Source: Echinicola rosea | GTDB taxonomy: Bacteria > Bacteroidota > Bacteroidia > Cytophagales > Cyclobacteriaceae | Assembly (NCBI RefSeq): GCF_005281475.1 | Contig: NZ_CP040106.1 | Span: 3,004,501 to 3,068,500 of the forward strand | Direction of reading: 5' to 3' | DNA length: 64,000 bases | Shown: positions 53,392-61,892 of the stretch, piece by piece | Layout: each line of letters starts with the position of its first letter | Numbering within the stretch: the stretch's first letter is position 1 | The notes under the pieces: generated by a model | Database searches by the model: none | Seen by the model: the letters and a program-made list of their open reading frames with translations, nothing else | Told to the model about the DNA's origin: nothing | Made by a program: the position numbers and the translations under genes

Positions 53392-54909
53392 ATGCGATAT
53401 ATATTGGTATTATTTTGGGCGTTGGTATTTTCATGCCAATCCCCAAAAGTAGAAGATCATGGACATAGTCATGAAGAAGAAGGAGCGCACTCCCATGATG
53501 GAGATGGAAGTCCATCAGTGGATCATACCGTTTGGACAGAACAAACTGAATTGTTTGTTGAATTTCCTGCCTTGGTCGTTGGAAAGACAAGTCGGTTTGC
53601 GGCTCATTTCACCATTTTAAATGGGCACCAACCGGTACGAGACGGGAGTGTTACGGTGAGCCTTATCAAAAATAAGAAGGGAATTAGACATACAGTGGAT
53701 GCCCCCTCCTCTCCGGGGATTTTTGGGCCATCCCTCCAACCCAAAGAGGCAGGTGTTTATCAATTGGTTTTTGATCTTAAAACCCCTACCTATTCAGACC
53801 GGATAACACTGGATAATATCCAGGTGTTTGAAAACAATGAAGAAGCAAAGGAAACTTTGGGAGGCGAGGAAGAAAACGGTTCCGAAATCAGCTTTTTGAA
53901 AGAACAAGCCTGGAAAGTGGAGTTCCAAACTGATCCCGTGGTCGAAAAAGAAGTGTACCAGACCATTCCTACATCAGGAATATGGAAGGTAGCTCCCACT
54001 GATTACCAAACACTCGTAGCACCTGCAACAGGACGGGTGAAATTTGGCCAAGAAGTGCTTACAGAAGGAAGTGCAGTTAAAAATGGGCAGGTTTTGATGA
54101 CTGTCAGCAGTAAGGGACTAACTTCAAACAACTTGGAGGCAGAGATTCAAAAAGCCAAGGCGGATTTAGAACAGGCAAAGTCTGAGTATGATAGAAAAAA
54201 GGAGCTCTACGAATCCAAAATTGTACCCAAGGCAGCTTTTGAGCAGGTGGAACAAAAATACCAGGTAGCCAAGACCAACTATGAAACACTTAGCAGTGGC
54301 TATACCTCTGGGGGCAAACAGATCATTTCCCCAATGGACGGTTTTGTAAAGTCGATTCAAGCTGAAAACGGTGGTTTTGCAGAGCAGGGGAAAGCCCTGA
54401 TAACCATAACGAGTCACAATAGTAGCCTCCTTCAGGTACAGGTCAGTCCAAAGTACAGTGCAGAGCTTCAAAACATCCAAAACCTTTGGTATCAACCAAA
54501 GGAGGGAACTTGGTCTGCTTTAAAAGAAAAAGGCGGCAGGATACTATCTGTAGGAAAGGAAGTTGATCCCAATCAACCCTTATTATCTGTGTTCGCTGAA
54601 GTAAATGAAGGAGTAGAAATGCCGGAAGGAAGTTTCACTGAAGCCCAATTGGCAGTTGGAAAAGCTTCACAGGGGCTTGTTGTTCCTGTTTCTTGTCTTA
54701 TGGAAGATTATGGAAACTACTCCGTAATTATACAATTGTCAGGAGAAAGCTTTGAGAGAAGGAATGTCACCATCGGCAAACGCAATGGCAGCGAGGTGGA
54801 AATCACCAATGGCCTTTCGAAAGGGGAAGTAGTAGTGACAAAAGGGGCTTACCAGGTTAAAATGGCTTCTATGTCTGGGCAGGCACCCGCACATGGTCAT
54901 GCACATTAA
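53392..54909 (+). CDS. RND efflux periplasmic adaptor (CusB/CzcB-like)
   Basis: The 505-residue lipoprotein (LVFSCQSP) has an N-terminal His-rich segment, then a ~110-residue beta domain (TELFVEFPALVVGKTSRFAAHFTIL) found in Bacteroidota metal adaptors. The membrane-fusion-protein core follows: lipoyl half-motif (LVAPATGRVKF, VLTEGSAVKNGQVLM), alpha-hairpin (EAEIQKAKADLEQAKSEYDRKKELYESKIVPKAAFEQVEQKY) and the second lipoyl half (ISPMDGFVKSIQAENGG). It links the inner-membrane pump to the TolC-like duct and may hand metal to the pump. It is followed after 25 nt by the SOD-like gene. Confidence 0.9.
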   Translation: MRYILVLFWALVFSCQSPKVEDHGHSHEEEGAHSHDGDGSPSVDHTVWTEQTELFVEFPALVVGKTSRFAAHFTILNGHQPVRDGSVTVSLIKNKKGIRHTVDAPSSPGIFGPSLQPKEAGVYQLVFDLKTPTYSDRITLDNIQVFENNEEAKETLGGEEENGSEISFLKEQAWKVEFQTDPVVEKEVYQTIPTSGIWKVAPTDYQTLVAPATGRVKFGQEVLTEGSAVKNGQVLMTVSSKGLTSNNLEAEIQKAKADLEQAKSEYDRKKELYESKIVPKAAFEQVEQKYQVAKTNYETLSSGYTSGGKQIISPMDGFVKSIQAENGGFAEQGKALITITSHNSSLLQVQVSPKYSAELQNIQNLWYQPKEGTWSALKEKGGRILSVGKEVDPNQPLLSVFAEVNEGVEMPEGSFTEAQLAVGKASQGLVVPVSCLMEDYGNYSVIIQLSGESFERRNVTIGKRNGSEVEITNGLSKGEVVVTKGAYQVKMASMSGQAPAHGHAH

Positions 54910-54934
54910 TTTTAATCATCAAAACATTATCAAC

Positions 54935-55657
54935 ATGGAACGACGAAAATTTCTTCAAAATTCAATGATTATTGGCGGTGCATCTGTACTTCCTACTTCA
55001 AGCGCTTTTGCTCAAAGTGTCGAGCAAGGTGGAATCGATAAACTCATGGATAAAAATGGCAATTTCATCCAGGCTCCTTTACCCTATGCCAATAACTTTC
55101 TAGAACCTTGTATGGATGAAGAGACACTCTATCTTCACCATACTTTTCATCACGGTGGAGCTGTAAAAGGTGCAAATAAAGACTTGCAAATGATCAACAA
55201 GGCAATGGAAGAAGGTAACTACGACTTGGTGGAACATTGGACGGCAAAGTTGTCCTACCACTTTTCAAGCCACGTCCTTCATTCCATATTTTGGACAAAC
55301 CTTACCAATAAAAAGAATGATCCAAAAGGAACTCTATTAAAATATGTCGAGAAAAGCTTTGGGACATTGGACAAACTGAAATCACTTCTGGGTAAAGTGT
55401 CCAAGTCCGTTGAGTCAAGTGGATGGGGAATATTGGCATATCAACCCTTCACTGATCAGCTGATTGTTTTGGGATGTGCGGATCATCAAAAGTTAACCCA
55501 ATGGGGCTGTATTCCTTTGTTGGTCATAGATGTCTGGGAGCATGCCTACTACCTAACCTACCGCAACCGAAGAGCTGAGTTTGTGGAATGTGTTATGGAC
55601 ATTATCAATTGGGATAATGTAGCACATCGATTGGATATAGCACTTAAAATCAGATAA
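54935..55657 (+). CDS. Tat-exported Fe/Mn superoxide dismutase-like protein
   Basis: The 240-residue product starts at ATG 54935 with a Tat-type signal (RRKFLQ, then a hydrophobic stretch to SAFAQ). The rest is a Fe/Mn SOD fold with all four metal ligands: His68 in LYLHHTFHH, His116 in HVLHSIFW, Asp199 and His203 in VIDVWEHAYY. The residue in the position of the second-sphere gate Tyr34 (E. coli numbering; HHxxY) is Ala76. It would dismutate superoxide in the periplasm, or act mainly as an exported metal-binding protein. It lies between the adaptor and pump genes (25-nt and 1-nt gaps), so it is co-expressed with metal efflux. Confidence 0.85.
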   Translation: MERRKFLQNSMIIGGASVLPTSSAFAQSVEQGGIDKLMDKNGNFIQAPLPYANNFLEPCMDEETLYLHHTFHHGGAVKGANKDLQMINKAMEEGNYDLVEHWTAKLSYHFSSHVLHSIFWTNLTNKKNDPKGTLLKYVEKSFGTLDKLKSLLGKVSKSVESSGWGILAYQPFTDQLIVLGCADHQKLTQWGCIPLLVIDVWEHAYYLTYRNRRAEFVECVMDIINWDNVAHRLDIALKIR

Positions 55658-55658
55658 T

Positions 55659-58600
55659 ATGCTAAACAAAATATTATCGATTTCACTGCAAAACCGCTTG
55701 ATGGTACTTTTGGCTGCGGTAGTCTTAAGCATAGCTGGATTATATATAGCACGTAATATGAACGTGGATGTATTTCCGGACTTGACCGCCCCAACAGTAA
55801 CCATACTAACGGAAGCCCATGGAATGGAATCCGAAGAGGTTGAAAAACTAGTAACCTACCAGTTGGAAACTGCCATGAACGGCTCACCAAATGTACGGCG
55901 AATACGTTCTTCCTCAGCTGCCGGAATTTCCATAGTCTGGGTAGAGTTTGAGTGGGGAACGGACATTTACCGTGCACGGCAGATCGTCAGCGAACGAATC
56001 CCAATGGTCAGGGAAAACCTACCATCGGGAGTAGGGACACCTACTATGGCTCCCATTTCATCTATTATGGGTGAAGTGATGCTTTTGGGGGTAAGCTCTG
56101 ATAGCCTGTCCCCAATGGAGTTAAGGACACTTTCGGATTGGACAATAAGGCCTAGAATAAAATCCATAGGAGGAATAGCCAATGTAATAGTGATCGGAGG
56201 AGATTACAAGCAATACCAAGTATTGCCCAATCCCGAAAAGCTCAAATACTATGACATAAGCCTTGGGGAGCTTTTGGAAAAAGTCAAGGAAAGCAATGTC
56301 AATGCTCCCGGTGGATTTCTCAATGAATATGGCAATCAATATATCATCAAAGGCAGTGGAAGGGCCTATTCCGTGGAGCAGTTGGAAGAAGCTGTTTTAA
56401 AGAATGTCAATGGCCAAACCTTAAAAATCAAGGATGTGGCAACGGTAAAAATTGGTGCTGCAGACAAAATTGGTGATGGTTCATTGAATGCTTCACCTGC
56501 TGTCATACTTACCATCTCCAAACAGCCGGATGTAAACACCCTTGAACTGACTGGAAGGCTGGACGAGGCCATTGTTGATCTTGAAAACACCTTACCAAAG
56601 GGAGTGGAAATAAAAAGTCATATTTTCCGTCAATCGAACTTTATTGAGGCTTCCATTGATAACTTGAACCAAACGCTTTTGGAAGGGGCATTCTTTGTGG
56701 TGATCGTATTGTTTATATTCCTGATGAATTGGCGCACTACGGTTATTTCATTGATTGCTATACCAATTTCTCTATTAGTCTCCATCATAGTATTGAAAAT
56801 ATTGGGATACACCATTAACACCATGAGCCTTGGGGGGATGGCAATTGCCATTGGAGCTTTAGTGGATGATGCGATCATTGATGTGGAGAATGTGTTCAAG
56901 CGCTTGCGGGAAAACATAAAAAAGCCAATTGAAGAGCGGCTACCTGTTTTGACAGTGGTAAAAAATGCTTCCGTAGAGATAAGAAGTTCAATAATAATTG
57001 CCACCCTGATCATTATTGTATCCTTTGTCCCCTTGTTTTTCTTAAGTGGCATGGAAGGAAGGTTGTTACAGCCACTTGGAATTGCTTTTATCACTTCGGT
57101 ACTGACTTCCCTTGTTGTTGCAGTTACGGTGACACCTGTACTTTGTTCCTATTTGCTGAAAAGCGAAAAAGTGCTCTCCAGACAAGCTGAAGGCACTAAA
57201 GTGGAGCGATGGCTCCAAGCCCGCTATTCCGGGGCATTGGGGAGAGCTTTAAAATTCCCAAAGGTAGTAATAGGACTGACACTTGGAGCTTTTATCTTTA
57301 GCTTGATATTATTTACCCAATTGGGGCGGAGCTTTCTTCCAGAGTTCAATGAGGGCTCGCTTGTCATCAGTGCGGTTGGAGTTCCTGGCATGTCATTGGA
57401 AGAAAGCAATAAGAACGGGCAATTGATTGAAAAACTGCTTTTGGAAATGCCTGAAGTCGAAGTGGTAACTCGAAGGACGGGACGTGCCGAACTGGATGAG
57501 CATGCCCAAGGAGTAAATGCTGCTGAAATTGACGTTCCCTTCACGCTTGGGGACAAATCAAAGGAACAGTTCTTTGAAGAAGTCCGGACAAAGTTGAGCA
57601 TAGTCCCCGGGGTCAATATCACTTTGGGACAGCCAATCGCTCACCGTATTGACCATATGCTATCGGGCACGAGGGCCAATATCGCCATCAAGATTTTCGG
57701 TGATGATCTGCAACGCCTTTTCGAGCTGGGTAAAAACGTAGAGACCAATATCAAGCCCATTGAAGGGATTGCCGACGTAGCGGTGGACCAGCAGATTGAA
57801 GTCCCTCAGATCCGAATCACTCCAAAAAGACAGATGTTGGCTGCTTATGGGATGACCGTGAGGGACCTGATGGAGCAAGTGGATATTGCCTTTGCAGGCG
57901 AAAAGGCGGGAGAGATTTATGAAGGCCAGCAATATTTTGACCTCATTGTCCGCTTCCAAAAGGCATCTAGAAATAGCATGGAAATGATCAAAAATGCGCT
58001 GGTTACTTTGCCTAACGGTGGAGAGACCACCTTGGACCAATTGGCAGAAGTCAGTTCGGTAAGCAGTCCAAATACGATCTCCAGGGAAGATGTTAGACGA
58101 AAGATTGTAGTCGCTGCAAATGTCCAAGGCCGTGACTTACGAGGTGTGGTGAATGAGATTCAGCAGATTGTCGGTGAAAACATTGTATTGCCTGACGGAT
58201 ATCGGGTGGAATACGGTGGACAGTTTGAAAGTGAGGCAAAGGCTTCCCAATTATTGCTTATTACAGCGGTGATTGCCATTCTGATCATTTTCCTATTGCT
58301 CTACTTTGAGTTTCAGGATGTGAAACTTTCTTTCATCGTACTGATCAATTTGCCCTTGGCTTTGATTGGAGGGATTTTGATAGTGTACTTCACTTCGGGG
58401 ATTATCAGCATTGCCGCTACCATCGGCTTTATCAGTCTATTCGGCATCGCAACAAGGAATGGTATCCTGTTGGTTTCCCGATATGAAGACCTAAAAAAAG
58501 AGGGCTTGAAAGGAATGGAGCTCCTAAAAACCGGAGCACTGGACAGGTTAAACCCAATCCTCATGACGACATTTACCACAGGGCTTGCCTTGATTCCTTT

Positions 58601-58742
58601 GGCACTGAAAGCTGGCGAACCGGGCAATGAAATACAAAGCCCCATGGCAGTAGTGATCCTGGGAGGACTGTTGTCCGCCACATTACTTAATTTGATAGTA
58701 ATTCCTTGTGTGTATGAATTAATAAGAAATCAAAAAAAATAG
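55659..58742 (+). CDS. HME-family RND metal efflux pump (CusA/CzcA-like)
   Basis: The 1027-residue product has the full RND layout: 12 membrane helices, two large periplasmic loops and internal duplication. The proton-relay helix 4 reads MAIAIGALVDDAIIDVENVF, an HME-type motif with acidic residues. The N-terminus (NVDVFPDLTAPTVTILTEAHGMESEEVE) and FLPEFNEGSLVISAVGVPGMSLEES are typical of CusA/CzcA proteins. It exports heavy-metal cations from periplasm or cytoplasm through the TolC-like duct. Which metal (Cu/Ag or Co/Zn/Cd) cannot be settled by eye. It is the last gene of the operon; an IS256-type element is inserted 24 nt after its stop. Confidence 0.95.
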   Translation: MLNKILSISLQNRLMVLLAAVVLSIAGLYIARNMNVDVFPDLTAPTVTILTEAHGMESEEVEKLVTYQLETAMNGSPNVRRIRSSSAAGISIVWVEFEWGTDIYRARQIVSERIPMVRENLPSGVGTPTMAPISSIMGEVMLLGVSSDSLSPMELRTLSDWTIRPRIKSIGGIANVIVIGGDYKQYQVLPNPEKLKYYDISLGELLEKVKESNVNAPGGFLNEYGNQYIIKGSGRAYSVEQLEEAVLKNVNGQTLKIKDVATVKIGAADKIGDGSLNASPAVILTISKQPDVNTLELTGRLDEAIVDLENTLPKGVEIKSHIFRQSNFIEASIDNLNQTLLEGAFFVVIVLFIFLMNWRTTVISLIAIPISLLVSIIVLKILGYTINTMSLGGMAIAIGALVDDAIIDVENVFKRLRENIKKPIEERLPVLTVVKNASVEIRSSIIIATLIIIVSFVPLFFLSGMEGRLLQPLGIAFITSVLTSLVVAVTVTPVLCSYLLKSEKVLSRQAEGTKVERWLQARYSGALGRALKFPKVVIGLTLGAFIFSLILFTQLGRSFLPEFNEGSLVISAVGVPGMSLEESNKNGQLIEKLLLEMPEVEVVTRRTGRAELDEHAQGVNAAEIDVPFTLGDKSKEQFFEEVRTKLSIVPGVNITLGQPIAHRIDHMLSGTRANIAIKIFGDDLQRLFELGKNVETNIKPIEGIADVAVDQQIEVPQIRITPKRQMLAAYGMTVRDLMEQVDIAFAGEKAGEIYEGQQYFDLIVRFQKASRNSMEMIKNALVTLPNGGETTLDQLAEVSSVSSPNTISREDVRRKIVVAANVQGRDLRGVVNEIQQIVGENIVLPDGYRVEYGGQFESEAKASQLLLITAVIAILIIFLLLYFEFQDVKLSFIVLINLPLALIGGILIVYFTSGIISIAATIGFISLFGIATRNGILLVSRYEDLKKEGLKGMELLKTGALDRLNPILMTTFTTGLALIPLALKAGEPGNEIQSPMAVVILGGLLSATLLNLIVIPCVYELIRNQKK

Positions 58743-58829
58743 TTTTAAAATATTGAGAGTAGAAACGAGACTGTAATCTAAACTCTGTCTGAGACTTTGA
58801 AAATCAATTAAAGTTCATAAGATAGAGAT

Positions 58830-60059
58830 ATGAGAGAAGAACAAGAATCAGCATTTAAGAAGAAAGTACTGGACCAGTTTTTATCAGGAGAGTCCCTGTT
58901 CGGCAAGAACGGTGCGCTGTCTCCGATGTTGAAGGAGTTTTTGGAGGAAGCCCTCCAGGCGGAGATGGATGCCCATCTTCGGGATGAGGATACAGGTCAC
59001 AGTGTAGGCAACAAACGTAACGGTAAGGGCAGCAAGCGTGTGAAGAGCAACTTGGGCGAAGTTGAGATCGAGACGCCCCAGGACCGTCACAGCAGCTTCG
59101 AGCCGAAGATCGTGGAGAAGCGCCAGCGTATCCTTGCCGACAACCTTGAGAAGCAGATCATAGGGATGTACGGGCTTGGCAGCAGCCTTAGGGACATATC
59201 CGAGTACATCAAGGACATGTACGACACCGAGGTCTCCACGCAAGTGATAAGCGATATTACCGACCGTGTTGTCCCGAAAGTCAAGGAATGGCAGAACAGG
59301 CCTTTGGAAGAGGTTTATTGCATTGTATGGCTTGATGCAATGCACTTCAAGGTACGGGAGGAAGGCAAGGTACGCCATAAAGCCCTATACAATGTATTGG
59401 GGATCAACCGTGAAGGGAAGAAGGAGGTACTGGGCATGTACCTTTCCGAAAGCGAGGGGGCGAACTTCTGGCTACAGGTACTCAGCGATCTACAGCACCG
59501 TGGAGTACAGGATATCCTGATCGCCTGTACCGATAACCTTAAGGGCTTCCCCGAGGCGATCGGGTCGATTTTCCCGAAAACAGAGATCCAGCTCTGCGTG
59601 GTCCGCCAGATCCGGAACAGCCTGAAGTACGTGGCCAGCAAAAACCAAAAGGAGTTTGCCGGTGACCTGAAAAAAATCTATAAGGCCGAGACAAAGGACC
59701 TGGCCGAGTCGGCATTACTGGACCTGGAAGAAAAGTGGGGGAAGAAATACCCCATAGTGATCCGTTCCTGGAACGACAACTGGGAGAGGCTGAGTGCCTT
59801 CTTTGCCTATACACCGCCCATCAGGAAGCTGATTTATACCACCAATGCGGTGGAAGGCTTCCATCGACAGGTCAGAAAGGTCACCAAGACCAAAGGGGCA
59901 TTTACCAGTGACATGGCACTCCTAAAGCTGGTTTATCTTGCCACACAGCGGATCGAGAAAAAATGGACGACCCCTCTACAGAACTGGAGCTTGACAGTCC
60001 AGCAACTGGCCATTAAATTTGAGGGGAGGATCAGTTTGGATATCAATACGGAAACCTAA
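58830..60059 (+). CDS. IS256-family transposase (mutator type)
   Basis: The 409-residue product is a full-length transposase_mut protein. The DDE residues can be placed in IVWLDAMHFKV, IACTDNLKGFPEAI and YTTNAVEGFHRQVRKVTKTKGAF, and the CxxH-like region is QLCVVRQIRNSLKYV. The N-terminal part (LSPMLKEFLEEALQAEMDAHL, RNGKGSKRVKSNLGEVEIETPQDR) is the usual DNA-binding region. It is intact with no frameshift, so the element may still be active. It catalyses cut-and-paste/circle transposition of its own IS. Confidence 0.95.
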   Translation: MREEQESAFKKKVLDQFLSGESLFGKNGALSPMLKEFLEEALQAEMDAHLRDEDTGHSVGNKRNGKGSKRVKSNLGEVEIETPQDRHSSFEPKIVEKRQRILADNLEKQIIGMYGLGSSLRDISEYIKDMYDTEVSTQVISDITDRVVPKVKEWQNRPLEEVYCIVWLDAMHFKVREEGKVRHKALYNVLGINREGKKEVLGMYLSESEGANFWLQVLSDLQHRGVQDILIACTDNLKGFPEAIGSIFPKTEIQLCVVRQIRNSLKYVASKNQKEFAGDLKKIYKAETKDLAESALLDLEEKWGKKYPIVIRSWNDNWERLSAFFAYTPPIRKLIYTTNAVEGFHRQVRKVTKTKGAFTSDMALLKLVYLATQRIEKKWTTPLQNWSLTVQQLAIKFEGRISLDINTET

Positions 60060-60073
60060 TTATTTAGTGGAAA

Positions 60074-60109
60074 TTTCCCTTCCCTGGGGCTAGCCCCAGG
60101 GAAGGGAAA
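60074..60109 (+). terminator. Perfect 36-bp palindrome at the end of the IS256 element
   Basis: 18 bases from 60074 are followed without spacer by their exact reverse complement to 60109 (core CCCTGGGGCTAGCCCCAGGG). It lies between the transposase stop and the right inverted repeat and probably ends transcription from the IS and the operon in front of it. Confidence 0.65.
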
Positions 60110-60209
60110 GGACAGAGTTTAGCTAACACTCCCGTAGAACTGGAAATAATTATTTCCGGTTTCTACTAACTATAACTCAGTATCAACATTTTTTGAATAG
60201 TGAAATATA

Positions 60210-61466
60210 TTATCCAAAATCCACCAATTTCCCCATCATTTCCCTATCACTTTCATCATCTAAGAAACTTTTTATATAAGCCTTAGTCGTCTTAATATCC
60301 GCATGTCCTAAGGATTCTCCTACATATTCAATAGAGGCGTTATTTCGTATGGCCATAGTGGCAAAACTATGCCTAGCGGTGTAAGTGCTTACATTATCCT
60401 TTATCCCCAGTTTTTCGGCATACCGCTTCATATGCTGATTCACTAGGCGGGTAAAGTTCTGTTTCGCTTTAAGCTTTTCTCCCTCGGTCATTTCTTTGTG
60501 AAGGATTGGAAATACATATTCTTCACGATCACCACTGGTTACTCCATACAATTTGATCACCTTTTTGGAATGTTCCATTAGAGGTACACGAATAGCAATT
60601 TGATCGTCTGTTGTATCCTTGGTCTTTTCCCTTACAAATTCCAAGAAATCACCATTAACGTTTTTCCACTTGAGATACAAAATGTCCTTCATATTCATTC
60701 CTTTACACAAGTAGGAGAAAAACCAAAAATCTTTAGCTCTTTGTTGAAATTGGTTTTCAGGTTTACCTTCAAAAAGCAATTTTAAGTGGTGCTTATCCAA
60801 GGCTTTCTTTTTATTAGTTCCCTTGGGAATTACATAGCCATTTTTCCCAAAGGGGTAATGATCCGTTTTGATGGTATTAAAAATATGTCTAAGCGTCCTT
60901 AAATAGTAGCCTACGCTAGTTTTGGTATTGCCTTTTTCAAGCATCCACTTTTCAAAATTCTTTAACCATTCTACTGTGATTTCTTGAACAAAAAGGTGTT
61001 TGGGCTCCCTTTTTCGATTAGCTTTAAGGAATTTCTTTATCGCCTTCAAACTGGCTTCATAAGTATGTTTGGTGGCCTCTCTTTTCTCCAACTCTAAAGC
61101 CTTTATTTTTTGTTGGTACAAAAAGAAAACATCCTTAACATTACCCTCAGGTTTAAATAAGAGGTTCTCAAAAGATTCAAAGGTAAAATTGTCAAGCTTA
61201 TTGGCCACTTCCATATACTTATGTAACAAGCTCTCTACCTGTATGCGGAGTTCCTTTTCTGCTTTTCTGGGTTTAACTGATAGGAATACCTTTTCATAGG
61301 TTTTCTCGTCCATATCCATTCCAACGGAATAGTATTTCCGTTTTTTGGGCATTGGGGTATAAACCTTTATTTTTAAAGGATAGTATCCATCTGCTTTAGT
61401 CCTACGGGTGTCCAAGTAGATGGTCATTTCAAACTGTTTTCCAGACTTGGCAAGTTTCTTTTCCAT
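60210..61466 (-). CDS. Tyrosine site-specific integrase of the element
   Basis: The 418-residue product starts at ATG 61466; the frame is open to 61529. An N-terminal arm-type DNA-binding domain (FEMTIYLDTRRTKADGYYPLKIKVYT, YSVGMDMDEKTYEKV), a SAM-like core-binding domain (FLYQQKIKALELEKREATKHTYEASLKAIKKFLK) and a C-terminal catalytic domain follow. Catalytic elements visible are TARHSFAT (His-x-x-Arg type box), LGHADIKTT and the nucleophile Tyr in KAYIKSF. The usual first Arg region reads SYLCKGMNMKDILYLKW, with Lys in place of Arg. It integrates the element into the tRNA-CAT gene. It faces inwards with its start about 155 nt from attR. Confidence 0.9.
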   Translation of the reverse strand: MEKKLAKSGKQFEMTIYLDTRRTKADGYYPLKIKVYTPMPKKRKYYSVGMDMDEKTYEKVFLSVKPRKAEKELRIQVESLLHKYMEVANKLDNFTFESFENLLFKPEGNVKDVFFLYQQKIKALELEKREATKHTYEASLKAIKKFLKANRKREPKHLFVQEITVEWLKNFEKWMLEKGNTKTSVGYYLRTLRHIFNTIKTDHYPFGKNGYVIPKGTNKKKALDKHHLKLLFEGKPENQFQQRAKDFWFFSYLCKGMNMKDILYLKWKNVNGDFLEFVREKTKDTTDDQIAIRVPLMEHSKKVIKLYGVTSGDREEYVFPILHKEMTEGEKLKAKQNFTRLVNQHMKRYAEKLGIKDNVSTYTARHSFATMAIRNNASIEYVGESLGHADIKTTKAYIKSFLDDESDREMMGKLVDFG

Positions 61467-61482
61467 GGCTAGTTGATTTGAG

Positions 61483-61509
61483 ATTTGCACACGATTTGCA
61501 CACAAAATG
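61483..61509. repeat. Candidate integrase arm-type site, right
   Basis: 27 bp identical to 45196-45222, 16 nt upstream of the integrase start codon. It contains two ATTTGCACAC units. Confidence 0.55.
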
Positions 61510-61621
61510 ATGTCAAAACTTGTAAGCAAAGTAATAAGAAAAGCAGTAAAAACAATATAAGTAACTCATTTACAGAGACAAACAAAATATACCAATAATA
61601 GAAAAGTAGTCAAAAAATTAT

Positions 61622-61682
61622 CTCATAATCAAGGGGTCCCTGGTTCGAGCCCAGGTGGGCCCACTGAAAATCAGCCACTTAC
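61622..61682 (+). repeat. attR: 61-bp direct repeat, tRNA 3' half
   Basis: Exact copy of 45109-45169. Only the anticodon loop and everything 3' of it are present, so this is a non-functional tRNA half left by integration. Confidence 0.95.
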
Positions 61683-61708
61683 AATTTTCAATCGTAAGTG
61701 GCTTTTTT
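61674..61708 (+). terminator. tRNA terminator copy behind attR
   Basis: GCCACTTAC / GTAAGTGGC stem with a diverged 11-nt loop and six Ts, the counterpart of 45161-45195. Confidence 0.75.
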
Positions 61709-61892
61709 ATTTGCAAAATATTTGCAAAAAAATCACCTGTGATTTCGGATAGATGAAAATCAAGGATTTGATAAGTAAAAGTATATAATAATCGATTGAT
61801 AGTTAGGGTCTGCTGATAAAATAAAAAACGTTTTTGATGTGCTATTAAGCGGTCTTTTTCTTAAGATTAAGGAAGACTAAGTGCAAGGAAAT

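Larger units (their letters stand above)
58767..60133 (+). mobile_element. IS256-family insertion sequence
   Basis: Terminal inverted repeats at 58767-58789 and 60111-60133 match at 19 of 23 positions, with a shared CTAAACTCTGTC core. The 8-nt flanks (GTAGAAAC and GTAGAACT) are near-identical, which fits a decayed 8-bp target duplication. Size (1367 bp) and transposase agree with IS256. Confidence 0.85.
45109..61682. mobile_element. tRNA-integrated metal-resistance element (about 16.5 kb)
   Basis: It is bounded by 61-bp att repeats in the 3' half of the tRNA-CAT gene. It encodes a tyrosine integrase at the right end, a small excisionase-type HTH protein at the left end, three XRE regulators, an ATP-grasp-like cassette and an HME-RND metal efflux operon. 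One IS256-family insertion lies inside. No relaxase, coupling ATPase or conjugation genes are present, so it is a genomic island or mobilisable element rather than a complete ICE. Gene density at its left third is low and AT-rich compared with the flanking chromosome. Confidence 0.9.

Noticed and set aside
45109..61682. Classification of the island as a conjugative element
   Set aside because: No relaxase, VirB4/TraG-type ATPase or Tra proteins are encoded between the att sites.
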